Assembly: GCA_028023455.1 (NCBI GenBank) | Contig: JAQFVV010006310.1 | Coordinates: 1,302,001 to 1,366,000 of the forward strand | Origin: Epiperipatus broadwayi | Lineage: Eukaryota; Onychophora; Udeonychophora; Euonychophora; Peripatidae | Direction of reading: 5' to 3' | DNA length: 64,000 nucleotides | Shown here: piece by piece, positions 63,369-64,000 of the stretch | Layout of the letters: each line of letters begins with the position of its first letter | Numbering within the stretch: position 1 is the first letter of the stretch | Notes under the pieces: generated by a model | Databases searched by the model: none | What the model saw: the letters and a program-made list of their open reading frames with translations, nothing else | What the model was told of the DNA's origin: nothing | Made by a program: the position numbers and the translations under genes

Positions 63369-63490
63369 GCCAAGAAGTTGTTATAGCAGTTTCAGGTTTT
63401 TTTTGTCGTCTCTGCCATAAATTTTACAAAGAAGAAAACTCAGCTAAAGCCACTCATTGTCAGTCTCTTAGTCATTACAATAATTTTAAG
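63369..63490 (+). CDS. CIZ1-like zinc-finger protein, exon G (matrin-type finger)
   Basis: A 122-bp exon with acceptor ..gaattttag and donor GTAAAT. It takes two bases to complete Gly, then reads QEVVIAVSGFFCRLCHKFYK, then AKATHCQSLSHYNNFK, and ends in phase 0. It forms a matrin-type (U1-like) finger C-x2-C-x13-H-x5-H. The VSGFFCRLCHKFY pattern and the HC-SL-HY end match the C-terminal finger that binds nuclear matrix in CIZ1 and is shared with matrin-3 type proteins. In CIZ1 this domain is followed by a tail with a few dozen residues, so at least one more coding exon must follow beyond the window. There is no stop here. Confidence 0.88.
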
Positions 63491-63846
63491 GTAAATTTTT
63501 TAAAATTTTTTTTAGTTAGCGTTAAATATTAATATTAACTTTTATTACATAATAGTGAGTCAATACTTAGCATTAAAATTATCTTTGAAAACGGCTAATA
63601 ATTAGAATTTAACAAATACAAGAGCAAAATAATTTTTAGTGTAAATAATAGAAGCCAAAATATATAAACAATAAAATGGCATGATTTTCACTTGGTTAAA
63701 ATACATAATCAAAATGAGGAAAAACTATTTACATGAAATAAGATTAAAAAATAAACCGAGAACAAGGATTCTCATTTATTATTGTGTAAATTGTTTTCCC
63801 TCAAAGACTAGACTAAATCTAGTGTTTTTCTGAAGGTTTGTGATGA

Positions 63847-64000
63847 CTTGCTAATCTACATGGGCATATCAAAAATCATAATGTGCCAAACAATGTAACA
63901 ACTTCATCTGTTAAAAATCTCAGTTTTAAACATATAACAGATACTGAAATTTCTGTTCTTTTAAGAGGAGTAAACTTTGTCGTAACATCATCTAATAATA
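63847..64000 (+). mobile_element. Penelope-like ORF, N-terminal part, running off the window
   Basis: After two stops at 63841-63846 a frame stays open to the last base. Its central part reads VKNLSFKHITDTEISVLLRG, then VNFVVTSSNN. This follows the N-terminal segment known in Penelope-like proteins (NLS-R-LT--E-SLL-KGL-F-P). No stop is seen in the 51 complete codons to the window's end. It lies in the intron after exon G. The RT and any GIY-YIG domain would be in the next sequence. Judged by motif memory, not by alignment. Confidence 0.55.

Overview
This is a very A+T-rich metazoan nuclear window, most likely from an arthropod and possibly a chelicerate (lineage is a weak inference). Three things point that way: GT..AG-bounded exons separated by introns up to about 20 kb, several retrotransposon classes (Penelope-like, RTE and a LINE carrying an SGNH esterase domain), and many short hAT-type and TA-flanked elements. 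No bacterial-style operons, CRISPR arrays or rRNA genes are visible.

One host gene was found. Seven coding exons on the + strand (9743-9839, 21761-21865, 21922-22023, 34842-34967, 38889-38933, 58588-58639, 63369-63490) join in a single open frame with consistent splice phases. They encode three C2H2-type zinc fingers, an acidic linker and a matrin-type zinc finger, the C-terminal architecture of CIZ1 (CDKN1A-interacting zinc finger protein 1). The gene is open at both ends: the first exon seen starts mid-codon, and the last ends at a splice donor with no stop codon. Introns measure about 11.9 kb, 56 bp, 12.8 kb, 3.9 kb, 19.7 kb and 4.7 kb.

The rest is intron or upstream DNA filled with decayed mobile elements. 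1-4 kb: a Penelope-like remnant, then two nested TA-flanked elements. 12.6-15.9 kb: a 3.3-kb element with 48-bp terminal inverted repeats and a perfect 8-bp target duplication. It holds a broken, probably Merlin/IS1016-like transposase relic, a nested TA-element and a higher-order tandem repeat. 17.5-19.9 kb: a 2.4-kb non-autonomous hAT element with a perfect 8-bp duplication. 23-24.5 kb: a probable Penelope-like relic on the minus strand. 31.0, 34.2 and 44.0 kb: three more hAT-type elements with 7/8-matching duplications. 36.6 kb: a tRNA-derived SINE fragment.

40.6-45.2 kb holds two RTE retrotransposon remnants in opposite orientations. 46.3-55.4 kb holds two copies of another LINE. The longer copy has an ORF1-like SGNH domain, an endonuclease and a reverse transcriptase, and it is interrupted by a 1-kb insertion of direct plus inverted repeats. 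55.5-56.5 kb is a third TA-flanked element, and 57.9-58.2 kb looks like an internally deleted derivative of the LINE. 61.1-62.3 kb is a third RTE remnant. The window ends in the N-terminal part of another Penelope-like ORF. Retrotransposon coding regions all carry stops, frameshifts or catalytic-site changes, except the short terminal Penelope-like frame, which runs off the edge.
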